Positions 27,980 to 37,336 of a stretch of 64,000 bases of DNA are shown here, piece after piece. Each line of letters begins with the position of its first letter. Positions within the stretch are counted from its first letter, which is position 1. Below the pieces are notes generated by a model that saw only the letters and a list, made by a program, of their open reading frames with translations, ran no database searches and was not told where the DNA came from. Both the position numbers and the translations under genes were made by a program. This stretch comes from Sediminibacterium sp. (GTDB taxonomy: Bacteria; Bacteroidota; Bacteroidia; Chitinophagales; Chitinophagaceae), in the NCBI GenBank assembly GCA_016786865.1, contig JAEUVE010000008.1, forward strand, positions 62,001 through 126,000, in the 5' to 3' direction.

Positions 27980-28852
27980 TTACTGGTACCCATATTCTTT
28001 TAATTGTAAATCGTTGTCGCGCCATTTGGGGCGAACTTTTACAAACAGTTCCAAAAATACCTTCCTTTGCAGGAAAGCTTCAATATCTCTTCTGGCTTCC
28101 ATACCGATCTGGCGGATCATTTTACCCTTATCGCCAATGATAATGGCTTTCTGGGTTTCTCTGTGCACAATGATATCGGCCTGTATTTTTACCAGGGTAT
28201 CTTTCTCTTTGAATTCATTCACCATCACCGCCGTGTGGTAGGGAATTTCATCGGCAAACAGCTCATAGATTTTTTCCCGGATCATTTCAGCTACAAAAAA
28301 TTTCGTTGGCAGATCGCTTAGATCATCTTCACTGTAAAAAGGTTGCCCTTCTGGCAACAGTTCCAAAATGGCAGCCAGTAATTTATTCAGGTGCAGCTTT
28401 TCGAGCGCGCCTATTTTAATAAGCTTTTTGCAGTAGGGTTTGTCTTTGAAAAAAGTTTCCGCCAGGGCAATCCTGCCATTTCCGGCAATATCGATTTTGT
28501 TCAGTACCACCAGGGCCGGCACTTTCAGCTTCAGGGCCGAAAAAATGGCATCCACTTCCTCAAAAGATTCGTTGGCATCTACCATTAGCAGGGCCACATC
28601 CGCATCTTCCAGGGCTCCTTTTACGGAGTCCATCATCTTCTGGTGCAGCTTATATTTTGGATCTATGATGCCCGGTGTGTCGGAAAAAATAATCTGGTAC
28701 GCTCCGGGTTTATTCAAAAAAGCCTTGATCCGGTGACGCGTGGTCTGCACTTTGGGCGAAACAATTGCCATCTTCTCGCCAATGAGTGCATTGAGCAGCG
28801 TGCTTTTACCGGCATTAGGTCTGCCGAATATGTTTACAAACCCGGATTTCAT
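27980..28852 (-). CDS. era: GTPase Era
   Basis: 290 residues. G1 GRPNAGKSTLLNALIGEK, G3 DTPGI, G4 NKID, then a KH domain with VHRETQKAIIIGDKGKMIRQIG (signature split over residues about 230-255). Binds the 3' end of 16S rRNA and supports 30S assembly. Located between the initiator tRNA terminator and der. Confidence 0.97.
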   Translation of the reverse strand: MKSGFVNIFGRPNAGKSTLLNALIGEKMAIVSPKVQTTRHRIKAFLNKPGAYQIIFSDTPGIIDPKYKLHQKMMDSVKGALEDADVALLMVDANESFEEVDAIFSALKLKVPALVVLNKIDIAGNGRIALAETFFKDKPYCKKLIKIGALEKLHLNKLLAAILELLPEGQPFYSEDDLSDLPTKFFVAEMIREKIYELFADEIPYHTAVMVNEFKEKDTLVKIQADIIVHRETQKAIIIGDKGKMIRQIGMEARRDIEAFLQRKVFLELFVKVRPKWRDNDLQLKEYGYQ

Positions 28853-28868
28853 AGCTGTAATTTAAACT

Positions 28869-28892
28869 AAAAAAGCCTCCAAAGAGGCTTTT
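28869..28892 (-). terminator. Terminator after the initiator tRNA
   Basis: AAAAGCCTC (28871-28879) and GAGGCTTTT (28884-28892) pair around CAAA; on the minus strand the stem ends in a T run. It lies 8 bases past the tRNA and before era. Confidence 0.85.
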
Positions 28893-28899
28893 CGATGTG

Positions 28900-28971
<72 letters not shown>

Positions 28972-28984
28972 ATGTAATGGGGTG

Positions 28985-29016
28985 CAAAAGTAAGGCTGCG
29001 GAGGTTCCCTACCAAA
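28985..29016 (-). promoter_or_regulatory. Promoter of tRNA-fMet
   Basis: On the minus strand TTTG (29013-29016), a 20-base spacer and TACTTTTG (28985-28992), full agreement with TTTG-N19/20-TAnnTTTG. The tRNA begins 14 bases past the -7 box. Confidence 0.88.
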
Positions 29017-29027
29017 TAATATTTAAA

Positions 29028-29762
29028 TTAATCTGCAGAACGGTGTTTTACCGAGGATGCTCCGCTGCTGCTGATATCGCGGATCAGGCCCTCTCCTTTG
29101 TAGGAAATGCTGCTGGCACCGCTGGCTCTGGCACTCAGTTCCTTGGTTACGGATATCTTTACCCCGGAGGCGCCGGAAGCATCAATTTTACAGTTGGCAA
29201 TTTTCAGATCATAGGCTTTCAGCGAGCTGGCACCGCTGCAGTTGATCTTGGCATTGTTGGCCTTTCCGCTCATTTTGCACTCGGAAGCCCCGCTCAGCAC
29301 CATCACCAGTTCATCCATCTCCGCCTCCATCAGCAGATCGCTTGCACCGGACAGTTCCAGTTTGAAATCGGAAAGCTTCACCGGGCTGGTGAAACGAACA
29401 TTACAGGCTCCGCCGGCTTCCAGTTTATCCAGGTCTTTAAAGGTTACATATGCTTTAAATTTATTATTGGACCACTTCGACTTCCAGCTGAGTCCTTTCC
29501 CTTCAAAATAAATGTGCAGGATATTGTCTTTTACTTCTGTCCGGATACGGTCGGTGAGCTCGGGATCTCCGGCGCTGATGGCCACTGCCTCCTCCTTACC
29601 TTGTGATATATAAAGATCGATGGCACCCGATACTTCTATTCCACTGAAGCCGGACACTTTTCTAACCTGTGCATTGGCATCATATACCAGATTTTTTTCA
29701 TCCTGAGCAAATCCAACCGCTGCGGGGAGCAGCAATATCATCCACAAGAAATACCTTTTCAT
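29028..29762 (-). CDS. Secreted head-GIN-domain protein (DUF2807)
   Basis: 244 residues with a signal peptide ending VGFAQ. The remainder is a DUF2807 beta-helix-like domain: FSGIEVSGAIDLYISQG is the typical opening, and six evenly spaced SGAS tetrapeptides mark successive turns. Members are exported adhesin-like or structural proteins of Bacteroidota with no proven biochemical activity. It is monocistronic, between the tRNA promoter and the TPP-controlled receptor (divergent). Confidence 0.88.
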   Translation of the reverse strand: MKRYFLWMILLLPAAVGFAQDEKNLVYDANAQVRKVSGFSGIEVSGAIDLYISQGKEEAVAISAGDPELTDRIRTEVKDNILHIYFEGKGLSWKSKWSNNKFKAYVTFKDLDKLEAGGACNVRFTSPVKLSDFKLELSGASDLLMEAEMDELVMVLSGASECKMSGKANNAKINCSGASSLKAYDLKIANCKIDASGASGVKISVTKELSARASGASSISYKGEGLIRDISSSGASSVKHRSAD

Positions 29763-29805
29763 ACGTTGTTTTTTATTATAACGAACCTGAAGGAATAAAG
29801 TTACA

Positions 29806-29836
29806 GTTGCTCATTTAAAACAAATTGATACTTTTG
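29806..29836 (+). promoter_or_regulatory. Promoter of the TPP-riboswitch transcript
   Basis: GTTG (29806-29809), a 19-base spacer, then TACTTTTG (29829-29836). The transcript would start about 5-7 bases later, immediately in front of the riboswitch aptamer. Confidence 0.8.
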
Positions 29837-29841
29837 CGCTG

Positions 29842-29935
29842 TCCTCGGGGTGCTGGATCGGATTTTCCGTGACGGCTGAGAAATACCCGTTGAACCTGAA
29901 CAGGGTAATTCCTGCGAAGGGAAGGTGTTCCACTT
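29842..29935 (+). promoter_or_regulatory. TPP (thiamine pyrophosphate) riboswitch
   Basis: The THI-element core is clear: TCGGGGTGC, GGCTGAGAAATACCC, TGAACCTGAACAGGGTAA and CCTGCGAAGGGA in the right order and spacing, with closing arms on either side. The variable P3 stem is short. The aptamer ends about 65 bases before the start codon of the TonB receptor. Binding of thiamine pyrophosphate is expected to shut off expression; the expression platform (terminator versus start-site occlusion) is not resolved, and no strong terminator hairpin is evident. Confidence 0.95.
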
Positions 29936-29999
29936 CTATAGCAGACCTCTCCTATTTGCAATCCCTGTTCCCATTTTTAAATTTTTAAACCATTGAAAA

Positions 30000-32372
30000 A
30001 TGAAAAAAATGATGGGAACAACAGCCATTTTGCTATTCGCCCTGGCACTGGCTGCTCAACCGGCAAAAAAAGTATTGAAAGGCATCGTTACCGATGCCCA
30101 GACCAATGCCCCAATCTCTGGTGCACTGGTTGTACTGGGTAACCAGCAAACCCTCACCAACGAAAACGGCTTTTTCCATTTTGCTCAACCACCAGTGGGC
30201 AACTTCACCATCAGCAGCATGGGTTACCGCAGCAGCAGCTATCCGTTGCCCGTTAATTTAACGGAAACCGGCACTTATACACTTACACCGGTCAGTCTGT
30301 TTCTGCAACCCCTCGAAGTGAGATCCATCCGGGCCTCCGATAAAGCGCCTTTTACCAAAACCAATATCGGGAAAGAAGCCATTGCCAAACAAAACCTCGG
30401 ACAGGATATCCCTTTTTTATTAAATCAGACTCCCTCCGTAGTAGTAAACTCAGATGCAGGTAATGGCGTGGGCTATACGGGTATCCGGATTCGAGGTACA
30501 GATGCCACCAGGGTGAATGTTACCCTGAATGGCATTCCTTATAATGATGCCGAAAGTATGGGAACATTTTTTGTAAACCTGCCCGACTTCTCTTCTTCTG
30601 TCAACAGCATCCAGGTGCAGCGTGGTGTGGGAACTTCGTCCAATGGTGCCGGAGCATTTGGTGCCACACTCAACATGAGTACGCATGAGTACAACGAAAA
30701 AGCCTATGTTGCACTGAACAACAGTTATGGTTCCTTCAATACCTGGAAGAACACCCTCAAAGCCGGAAGCGGGTTAATCGGCAAACATTTTCTGATAGAT
30801 GCACGGCTCAGCAATATTTCCAGCGATGGCTATATAGACAGAGCCAGCAGCAGGCTTCGTTCTTTCTATCTGGGTACTGCATACATCAATCAAAAAACAG
30901 CTCTGCGTTTTAATGTTTTTTCGGGCCATGAAAAAACCTACCAGGCATGGTATGGCATAGATGCAGCTACGCTTGCCACCAACCGAAAATTCAATCCGGC
31001 CGGAATGGAAAAATCGGGTGCTCCTTACGACAACCAGACAGACAATTATACACAAACACATTACCAACTGTTCCTGAACCAGTCACTGGGCCGCGGCTGG
31101 TCGTTCAATACTGCCCTGTTTCTGACCAGGGGAAAAGGATATTACGAGGAATACAAGGCAGATCAGGATTATGCCAAATACGGTTTACCTGATCAGGTAA
31201 TTGGTGGTACCACGTACACATCCACCAACCTGGTAAGACAACGCTGGCTCGACAATTATTTCTATGGACAAATTGCATCCCTGCATTATAAATCGGAGCG
31301 CAATGAGCTCACTTTTGGCGGTGGATGGACGCAATACGATGGAAAACATATTGGAAAAATTACCTGGATGGAACGCGGTACCGTTCCGGACAATTACCAA
31401 TACTACCACCGGCCAGCCAATAAAAAGGACCTGAATGTGTATGCCAAATGGCAACACCGCTTAACAGCCCATCTCACCGGTTTTGCGGATCTGCAGTACC
31501 GACATGTATCCCATACCATGGATGGTTTCAGTAACAATCCCGGATTGTTTATAGCAAGAAAATTCGATTTCATCAATCCCAAAGCAGGACTGAGTTATCA
31601 GAATAACGGATGGCAGGCATACCTGAGTCTGGCAATAGGAAGAAAAGAACCCAACAGGGAAGATTTTGAAGCCGGTCTGCTTGCTCAGCCTTCACACGAG
31701 ACCCTACAGGACTGGGAACTCGGTATTGAAAAGAAAGAGAGCAGGTATTCCTATGGCGCAACATTCTACTACATGGATTACCGGAATCAACTGGTACTCA
31801 CCGGAAAAATCAACGATGTGGGAGCTTATACCAGAACCAATATCCCTTCCAGCTACCGCATGGGAGTTGAACTGCAAGGCTCTGCAGTTATCAGCCCTCA
31901 GATCAATGTATCCGGCAACCTTACCCTCAGCAGGAACAAGATTAAAAACTTTACTGAATACATCGATAATTACGACGACGGCACCCAAATAACCCGACAG
32001 CATAACAATACAGACATCTCTTTCTCTGCCAATACCATTGGAACAGCAGCCATTCATTTTTTTCCGGTACAACAAGCCGAAATCAGCCTGCTTGGAAAAT
32101 ATGTAGGCAAACAGTACCTGGACAATACACAGAATGAAAACAGAAAACTGAATGGTTATTTCACCCAGGATATCCGGGCCATTTATACCCTTCGCAAAAA
32201 AACATCCCGTGAATTCCAGTTCATATTCCAGGTTTATAATCTGTTCAATAAAAAATATGAACCCAACGGATACACGTTCAGCTACGTGTACAGTGGAACC
32301 CTGTCAACGGAAAACTATTATTATCCCATGGCTGGCAGACATTTCATGTTTGCGGTGAACATAAAGATTTGA
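30000..32372 (+). CDS. TonB-dependent receptor, probable outer-membrane thiamine transporter
   Basis: 790 residues with a signal peptide ending LALAAQ. Carboxypeptidase-regulatory-like domain (about 22-105), plug (about 115-225, with GYTGIRIRGTDATRVNVTLNG split across the conserved strand and SIQVQRGVGTSSNGAGAFG), then a barrel with the last strand HFMFAVNIKI. A TPP riboswitch in its leader ties it to thiamine or a precursor as the cargo; this use of a THI element in front of an outer-membrane receptor is known in Bacteroidota. No inner-membrane transporter gene (such as PnuT) is next to it. Confidence 0.93.
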   Translation: MKKMMGTTAILLFALALAAQPAKKVLKGIVTDAQTNAPISGALVVLGNQQTLTNENGFFHFAQPPVGNFTISSMGYRSSSYPLPVNLTETGTYTLTPVSLFLQPLEVRSIRASDKAPFTKTNIGKEAIAKQNLGQDIPFLLNQTPSVVVNSDAGNGVGYTGIRIRGTDATRVNVTLNGIPYNDAESMGTFFVNLPDFSSSVNSIQVQRGVGTSSNGAGAFGATLNMSTHEYNEKAYVALNNSYGSFNTWKNTLKAGSGLIGKHFLIDARLSNISSDGYIDRASSRLRSFYLGTAYINQKTALRFNVFSGHEKTYQAWYGIDAATLATNRKFNPAGMEKSGAPYDNQTDNYTQTHYQLFLNQSLGRGWSFNTALFLTRGKGYYEEYKADQDYAKYGLPDQVIGGTTYTSTNLVRQRWLDNYFYGQIASLHYKSERNELTFGGGWTQYDGKHIGKITWMERGTVPDNYQYYHRPANKKDLNVYAKWQHRLTAHLTGFADLQYRHVSHTMDGFSNNPGLFIARKFDFINPKAGLSYQNNGWQAYLSLAIGRKEPNREDFEAGLLAQPSHETLQDWELGIEKKESRYSYGATFYYMDYRNQLVLTGKINDVGAYTRTNIPSSYRMGVELQGSAVISPQINVSGNLTLSRNKIKNFTEYIDNYDDGTQITRQHNNTDISFSANTIGTAAIHFFPVQQAEISLLGKYVGKQYLDNTQNENRKLNGYFTQDIRAIYTLRKKTSREFQFIFQVYNLFNKKYEPNGYTFSYVYSGTLSTENYYYPMAGRHFMFAVNIKI

Positions 32373-32392
32373 TTTACCCCCAATGCCAACAA

Positions 32393-32426
32393 AAAAAGCT
32401 TCGTTCTTAATTGAACGAAGCTTTTT
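32393..32426. terminator. Bidirectional terminator between the thiamine receptor and M14 peptidase genes
   Basis: AAAAAGCTTCGTTC (32393-32406) pairs perfectly with GAACGAAGCTTTTT (32413-32426) around TTAATT. A and T tracts on both sides allow termination of both converging genes. Confidence 0.93.
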
Positions 32427-32455
32427 CTTTTCGCAGTACCAGCGATCGAAATAAA

Positions 32456-34948
32456 TTATTGTCCTACCAGGAATACGGCATTGGCAAAAAGCAGTTTGCC
32501 ATTTTCCCAGAAATTGCGGAACAGGAGGTCTTCGGAAATATATACCACAGAACCTGCACCCATATCCTGTACGCCCAGCAGTACGCCATCCTTTAACCTT
32601 GGCTTCAGTTTGGCACCTGCAAATCCGGTAACATAAGCGTCTTTCCTGATGGTGCCTACATTCCAGCCATCTTTCAGGAACTCATAGAGGCTGTTGTCCT
32701 GCTTCAATGTGTAATAAAATTCAGGGTAACCGAAAGCAAGCGGATGTGTGTTGTCCAATTCTACCTTGTAAATAGCACCTGGAATGGAATTGGTCAGATA
32801 ATCCTTTTCGCGGTCGCCATATTTCTTTACAGTGCTGTCTTCGGATTTACCATCACCCCTGGTGTCTTTTGCCTTAATACCAAAGTCTGCGCCTGCAAGT
32901 ACAGATACCGCATTCTCCATGGCAACAATCTTACCGCCGCCTCTTACAAAATCCTTGAGCTTGTCGGTCATGGACTTATCGTTGAAATTCCGGTAACCAC
33001 CATCTGGCAGAACCAGTACATGATAGTTTTTCAGGTTGATTCTTCCGAGATCCATTGCATTCAGCATGCTTACAGGATAGTCTAACTGCTGATCAAAATA
33101 ATGCCAAACCTCACCTGCTCCCAGCGAAGAAGTCTGGTCGCCGGTAACAACAGCCACTTTAGGCATTGCAGCAATATTCTTGATATCAGGAGAACCAAAA
33201 TCGGCTCCCTTATCCATGTATCCGGTTTCAACAGCAACGGCCTGAACATTGTTTTTCCTGCATGCTTCGTTGGCGATTTGTAACCAGTTGGTATTGCCAT
33301 TGCTGGTTTTCAGCACAATCAGCGTACCCCGGTCGAAGTTTTTACCGTTGTAAGTAAATGGCTTTTCTGCAAAACGAACTTTAATACCATTCTTTAATAA
33401 ATGTGCAAGTACTTTGGCGCTGCTGAAAGAATTATAAGGAATCAGCATACCATAATTGCTGTTTACAGCAGCAACAACTGAAGCAGGCTTGTTTGCAGTA
33501 TTCACATCCAGTTTCTCTTTAACCGCATATCCTTTTACGCCATATGCATAAGCAGCAGACCATGCAGTGATATCGTAGGTGTTGGAATCGGATACCATTG
33601 TTTTAGGCTCCAGCAATACTTTGGCCATAACGGCACTTTGCTGATATGCACTGATGGCCACATGATGTCCTTCATCGGAGAAAGCATCTTCCTTGCCGGT
33701 GAAATAATTATAGCCACGGAAATTCCTGGTGTTCAGGGTACCAAACTCAATACCGTTTTGCTGCAACAACTGCTTTAAGGCAGCAATCTTGTTTTCTTCC
33801 TTAGCAGTAAATACATAGGTTTTGTATTCTCCGATTTTACCGGAACGGCTGTCTTCAAAAAACTTCTTGTATTCAGCCATTACCCGCTGTTTGTTCTTAG
33901 ATACCACTTCAATGGTGGAAAGACTGGTGGTGAAATGGTGGGTAGCTCTGTCTACCAGTGTTAAGGTATCATTGTCTTCGTTCAGGATGCCCAAGCCAGC
34001 CCTGATACCACCCTGCTCATAAGTCATACCGATGGCTCCATTGTACATGGGATAGGTATCACCATAAGAAGGATACAGCAAATCAAAACGCTCTTTGGTA
34101 AAGAACAGCCAGTTGTTCTGGTCGAAATACCGGGCATGGTTCTTTCCGATCATCACCTGCAGTTCGCGCTGCCATGGTGTAATTACCTCGTGAATTGGTT
34201 CAGCTGCAGGTGCAAAATAATAGGGCTCATTAAATCCCTGCTCATGGTAATCCACATGAACCTGTGGCAGCCATTCTCTGTATTTTTTGATGCGCTGACG
34301 GGTTTCCAGTTGTGTTTGCCAGGCCCAGTCGCGGTTCAGGTCAAAGTTGTAGTGATTGCTTCTGCCTCCGGGCCAGGGCTCCACGTGCTCTCTGGAAACA
34401 GGATCGGCATTGTATTGCTTACCCACTACAGAATTGTACCAGTTCACATAACGATCGCGGCCATCCGGATTGATGCAGGGATCCAGGATCACTACGGTAT
34501 TTTTCAGCCATTCTTTGGTTTGTGTATTGGAAGGATCGGTTAATGCGTGAATGGTCAGCAGAAAGGCTTCGGAAGAAGAGGCTTCGTTTCCATGCACGTT
34601 AAAGCTGAGCCAGACAATCGCAGGAGATTGATCGGCCTGGGCAGACTGATCTGCAGCAGCCAGTTTTAGGTTATTCTGGCGGATGGATTCCAGCTTCTGC
34701 ATGTTTTCCGGAGAACTGATCACAGCAATCATAAGTTCCCTGCCCTCGTTGGTTTCACCATATTTCTCGGTCTTCACCATATCCGGGCGAGCCTGGGCAA
34801 TGTATTTGGCATACTCTACCAACCGGTGATGCCTGGTAAACCGTGTTCCCACTTTATACCCAAGGAAGGCCTCCGGAGTTTGCACCGTTTGTGCAAAGAG
34901 AACGCCGGAGAAAATCGTTAAAAAAGAAGCAATTAAAATTTTTCTCAT
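32456..34948 (-). CDS. Secreted M14 family zinc carboxypeptidase-like peptidase
   Basis: The ATG at 34948 (MRKILIASFL...) gives a signal peptide ending VLFAQ at residue 20; the longer reading from 35005 adds no signal-like sequence. 830 residues. The zinc motif HGNE (H119, E122) lies in WLSFNVHGNEASSSEAF, and VDYHEQGFNEP holds the downstream histidine region. The second half (about 480-830) resembles a glutamine-amidotransferase-like domain often fused to this M14 group (VLVLPDGGYRNF, GGGKIVAMENA). Expected to trim peptides in the periplasm or outside. Divergent from gamma-glutamyltransferase. Confidence 0.9.
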   Translation of the reverse strand: MRKILIASFLTIFSGVLFAQTVQTPEAFLGYKVGTRFTRHHRLVEYAKYIAQARPDMVKTEKYGETNEGRELMIAVISSPENMQKLESIRQNNLKLAAADQSAQADQSPAIVWLSFNVHGNEASSSEAFLLTIHALTDPSNTQTKEWLKNTVVILDPCINPDGRDRYVNWYNSVVGKQYNADPVSREHVEPWPGGRSNHYNFDLNRDWAWQTQLETRQRIKKYREWLPQVHVDYHEQGFNEPYYFAPAAEPIHEVITPWQRELQVMIGKNHARYFDQNNWLFFTKERFDLLYPSYGDTYPMYNGAIGMTYEQGGIRAGLGILNEDNDTLTLVDRATHHFTTSLSTIEVVSKNKQRVMAEYKKFFEDSRSGKIGEYKTYVFTAKEENKIAALKQLLQQNGIEFGTLNTRNFRGYNYFTGKEDAFSDEGHHVAISAYQQSAVMAKVLLEPKTMVSDSNTYDITAWSAAYAYGVKGYAVKEKLDVNTANKPASVVAAVNSNYGMLIPYNSFSSAKVLAHLLKNGIKVRFAEKPFTYNGKNFDRGTLIVLKTSNGNTNWLQIANEACRKNNVQAVAVETGYMDKGADFGSPDIKNIAAMPKVAVVTGDQTSSLGAGEVWHYFDQQLDYPVSMLNAMDLGRINLKNYHVLVLPDGGYRNFNDKSMTDKLKDFVRGGGKIVAMENAVSVLAGADFGIKAKDTRGDGKSEDSTVKKYGDREKDYLTNSIPGAIYKVELDNTHPLAFGYPEFYYTLKQDNSLYEFLKDGWNVGTIRKDAYVTGFAGAKLKPRLKDGVLLGVQDMGAGSVVYISEDLLFRNFWENGKLLFANAVFLVGQ

Positions 34949-35062
34949 ATGACATAAAATATGCGTGAATGTACCAATAAAGCTAAAATCAGCCTTCAAT
35001 TTCACCGATTAGTTTTCTAAAAATGGATGAATGGATACAACAAAATGATGTAATTTGACAGC

Positions 35063-36784
35063 ATGAGAAAATTAGCACCATTCTTCAGCAGTTTACTGCT
35101 CATGGGCAGTCTGCAGGCACAGCCTGGATTACACATCATAGGCCCCGGTAAGGAAATCAACCCCTACCGTTATACCGTTCAGAAAAGAGCCGAGTTCAAA
35201 CAGGCCGCTGTGAGTAGTGCGCATCCGCTGGCCAGCATGGTTGGAGCCGCAGTAATGAAAAGAGGCGGCAATGCCTTTGACGCAGCAATTGCTACACAAC
35301 TGGTGCTTGCTGTTGTTTACCCGAATGCCGGGAATATTGGCGGTGGAGGATTTTTGCTCGGAAGAAAAGTGAACGGAGAACTGATTGGCATTGATTATCG
35401 CGAAGCTGCACCGGAAAAAGCGCATCGGGATATGTACCTCGATAAAAATGGAAACGCACAACTCAACCTTTCACAAAACGGACACCTGGCTTCGGGTATA
35501 CCCGGAACGGTTGCAGGACTTTTTGCCACTTTACCTTATGCAAAACTGTCTTTTGAGCAACTGATCCAGCCTGCCATCGATATTGCAGCAAAGGGCTATG
35601 TACTTACCGAAAAAGAAGCCGGCAGTCTGAATAGTGTAAGAGAATCCATTGCAAAAAACAGTACACAGCCAACCGTGCTGGCGCCTTCGGTGAAATGGAA
35701 AGTAGGCGACACCCTGGTACAGAAAGACCTGGCGGCTACTTTGCAACGCATTCAAAAAGACGGTGCCCGTGGTTTTTACGAAGGCAAAACTGCCGAACTC
35801 ATTGTAGATGAAATGCACCGCGGAAACGGAATTCTGACCGCAGATGATCTTAAAAACTATACTGCCAAACTGAGAGAGCCGCTTACATTCAACTACCGCG
35901 GACACCAGATCATCAGTTTCTCCCCTCCCAGCAGCGGAGGAATATTGCTGGCTCAGATGCTGGGTATGATCGAAAAATATCCTGTAGGCAAAATGGGCTT
36001 TCAAACACCTAAAACAGTGCAGCTGATGATTGAGGCAGAACGCAGGGCCTATGCAGACCGGGCCGAATACATGGGTGATCCCGACTTCTTTAAGGTGCCG
36101 GTTAAAACCCTGATGAGCGAAGCTTATCTGGCAGAAAGAATGAAAGACTATCATCCCGACAAAGCGGGTGTTAGCGCCGAAGTAAAAGCCGGTGTAATTA
36201 AAGAGAGTGAAGAAACCACCCATATCAGTATTGTAGATCCGGCGGGAAATATGGTGGCAATAACCACCACCCTCAACAACAGTTACGGATGCAGAACCGT
36301 TGTTGGCGGAGCAGGCTTTCTGCTAAACAACGAAATGGACGACTTCAGTGTTAAACCAGGAGTACCCAATATGTACGGTGCAGTTGGCGGAGAAGCCAAT
36401 GCCATTCAACCCGGCAAGCGCATGCTCAGCTCCATGACTCCTACCCTGGTATTAAAGGAGAACAAACCATATGTAGTGATTGGTACGCCCGGTGGCACTA
36501 CCATTCCTACTTCTGTTTACCAGGCCATCGTGAACATCATCGATTTCAATATGACAGTCGGCGATGCCATTGACCAACCTAAATTCCATCACCAGTGGCT
36601 GCCCGACGAAGTGATGATCGAAAACGATTTCAACGCTTCTACCAAAGAGCAGTTACAGAAAATGGGCTACAAGCTAACTCCAAGAGGGGCAATTGGCAGA
36701 ACGGAAGGCATTCGTTTCCTTCCCAACAAAAAAAGAGAAGTGGCCGCTGATAAAAGAGGTGACGATTCTGTTGCGGGATTTTAA
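35063..36784 (+). CDS. ggt: Gamma-glutamyltransferase
   Basis: 573 residues with a signal peptide ending GSLQAQ. Autocleavage should occur before T385 in EETTHISIVD, which becomes the N-terminal nucleophile of the small subunit. The large subunit has GGNAFDAAIATQLVLAVVYP and GNIGGGGFLL; the small one has NNEMDDFS and the oxyanion MLSSMTPTLV. It transfers or hydrolyses gamma-glutamyl groups, chiefly of glutathione, in the periplasm. The DUF1572 gene follows 10 bases later on the same strand. Confidence 0.96.
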   Translation: MRKLAPFFSSLLLMGSLQAQPGLHIIGPGKEINPYRYTVQKRAEFKQAAVSSAHPLASMVGAAVMKRGGNAFDAAIATQLVLAVVYPNAGNIGGGGFLLGRKVNGELIGIDYREAAPEKAHRDMYLDKNGNAQLNLSQNGHLASGIPGTVAGLFATLPYAKLSFEQLIQPAIDIAAKGYVLTEKEAGSLNSVRESIAKNSTQPTVLAPSVKWKVGDTLVQKDLAATLQRIQKDGARGFYEGKTAELIVDEMHRGNGILTADDLKNYTAKLREPLTFNYRGHQIISFSPPSSGGILLAQMLGMIEKYPVGKMGFQTPKTVQLMIEAERRAYADRAEYMGDPDFFKVPVKTLMSEAYLAERMKDYHPDKAGVSAEVKAGVIKESEETTHISIVDPAGNMVAITTTLNNSYGCRTVVGGAGFLLNNEMDDFSVKPGVPNMYGAVGGEANAIQPGKRMLSSMTPTLVLKENKPYVVIGTPGGTTIPTSVYQAIVNIIDFNMTVGDAIDQPKFHHQWLPDEVMIENDFNASTKEQLQKMGYKLTPRGAIGRTEGIRFLPNKKREVAADKRGDDSVAGF

Positions 36785-36793
36785 ATACACTGT

Positions 36794-37318
36794 ATGAACT
36801 TTCTTAAAGATTCAATCAAACGGTTCAGGTACTACAAGGAACTGGCCGATAATACATTTGAACAACTGGAAGACCAGGATTTTTTCTGGCAGCCCGATCC
36901 GGGCAGCAACAGCATTGCAGTGATCATACAACATCTGTATGGTAATATGCTGAGCAGGTGGACCAACTTCCTCACAGAAGACGGGGAAAAACACTGGCGC
37001 AAGAGAGATGCTGAATTTGAGCCCATGCAATGCAGCAGACAAGACCTGATGGCATTCTGGAACGACGGATGGAACTGTCTGTTCAATACCCTGGAATCCT
37101 TGCAGGATGGAGACCTGGACAAAACAGTAACCATTCGTACTGAACCCCTGAAAGTATACGATGCCATTCTTCGCCAACTGGCGCATTACCCCTACCATGT
37201 AGGACAGATTGTGTACATCGGCAGAATGATTAAAAAAGAACAGTGGCATTCACTGAGTATTCCAAAAGGGAACAGCGCAGCTTACCTGGAGCAGGTGAAA
37301 CAGGCCCAACAAAAATAA
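36794..37318 (+). CDS. DUF1572 / DinB-like protein
   Basis: 174 residues. The family signature is seen in DSIKRFRYYKELADNTFEQL, DFFWQPDPGSNSIAVIIQHL and HYPYHVGQIVYIGRM. The three histidines expected of a DinB-superfamily metal site are present (H47 in IQHL, and the two in HYPYH). DUF1572 proteins are four-helix bundles of the DinB superfamily, some of which act as bacillithiol- or mycothiol-dependent transferases; the activity here is unknown. Probably cotranscribed with ggt. Confidence 0.85.
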   Translation: MNFLKDSIKRFRYYKELADNTFEQLEDQDFFWQPDPGSNSIAVIIQHLYGNMLSRWTNFLTEDGEKHWRKRDAEFEPMQCSRQDLMAFWNDGWNCLFNTLESLQDGDLDKTVTIRTEPLKVYDAILRQLAHYPYHVGQIVYIGRMIKKEQWHSLSIPKGNSAAYLEQVKQAQQK

Positions 37319-37336
37319 AAGGCAATCAACAACCCG

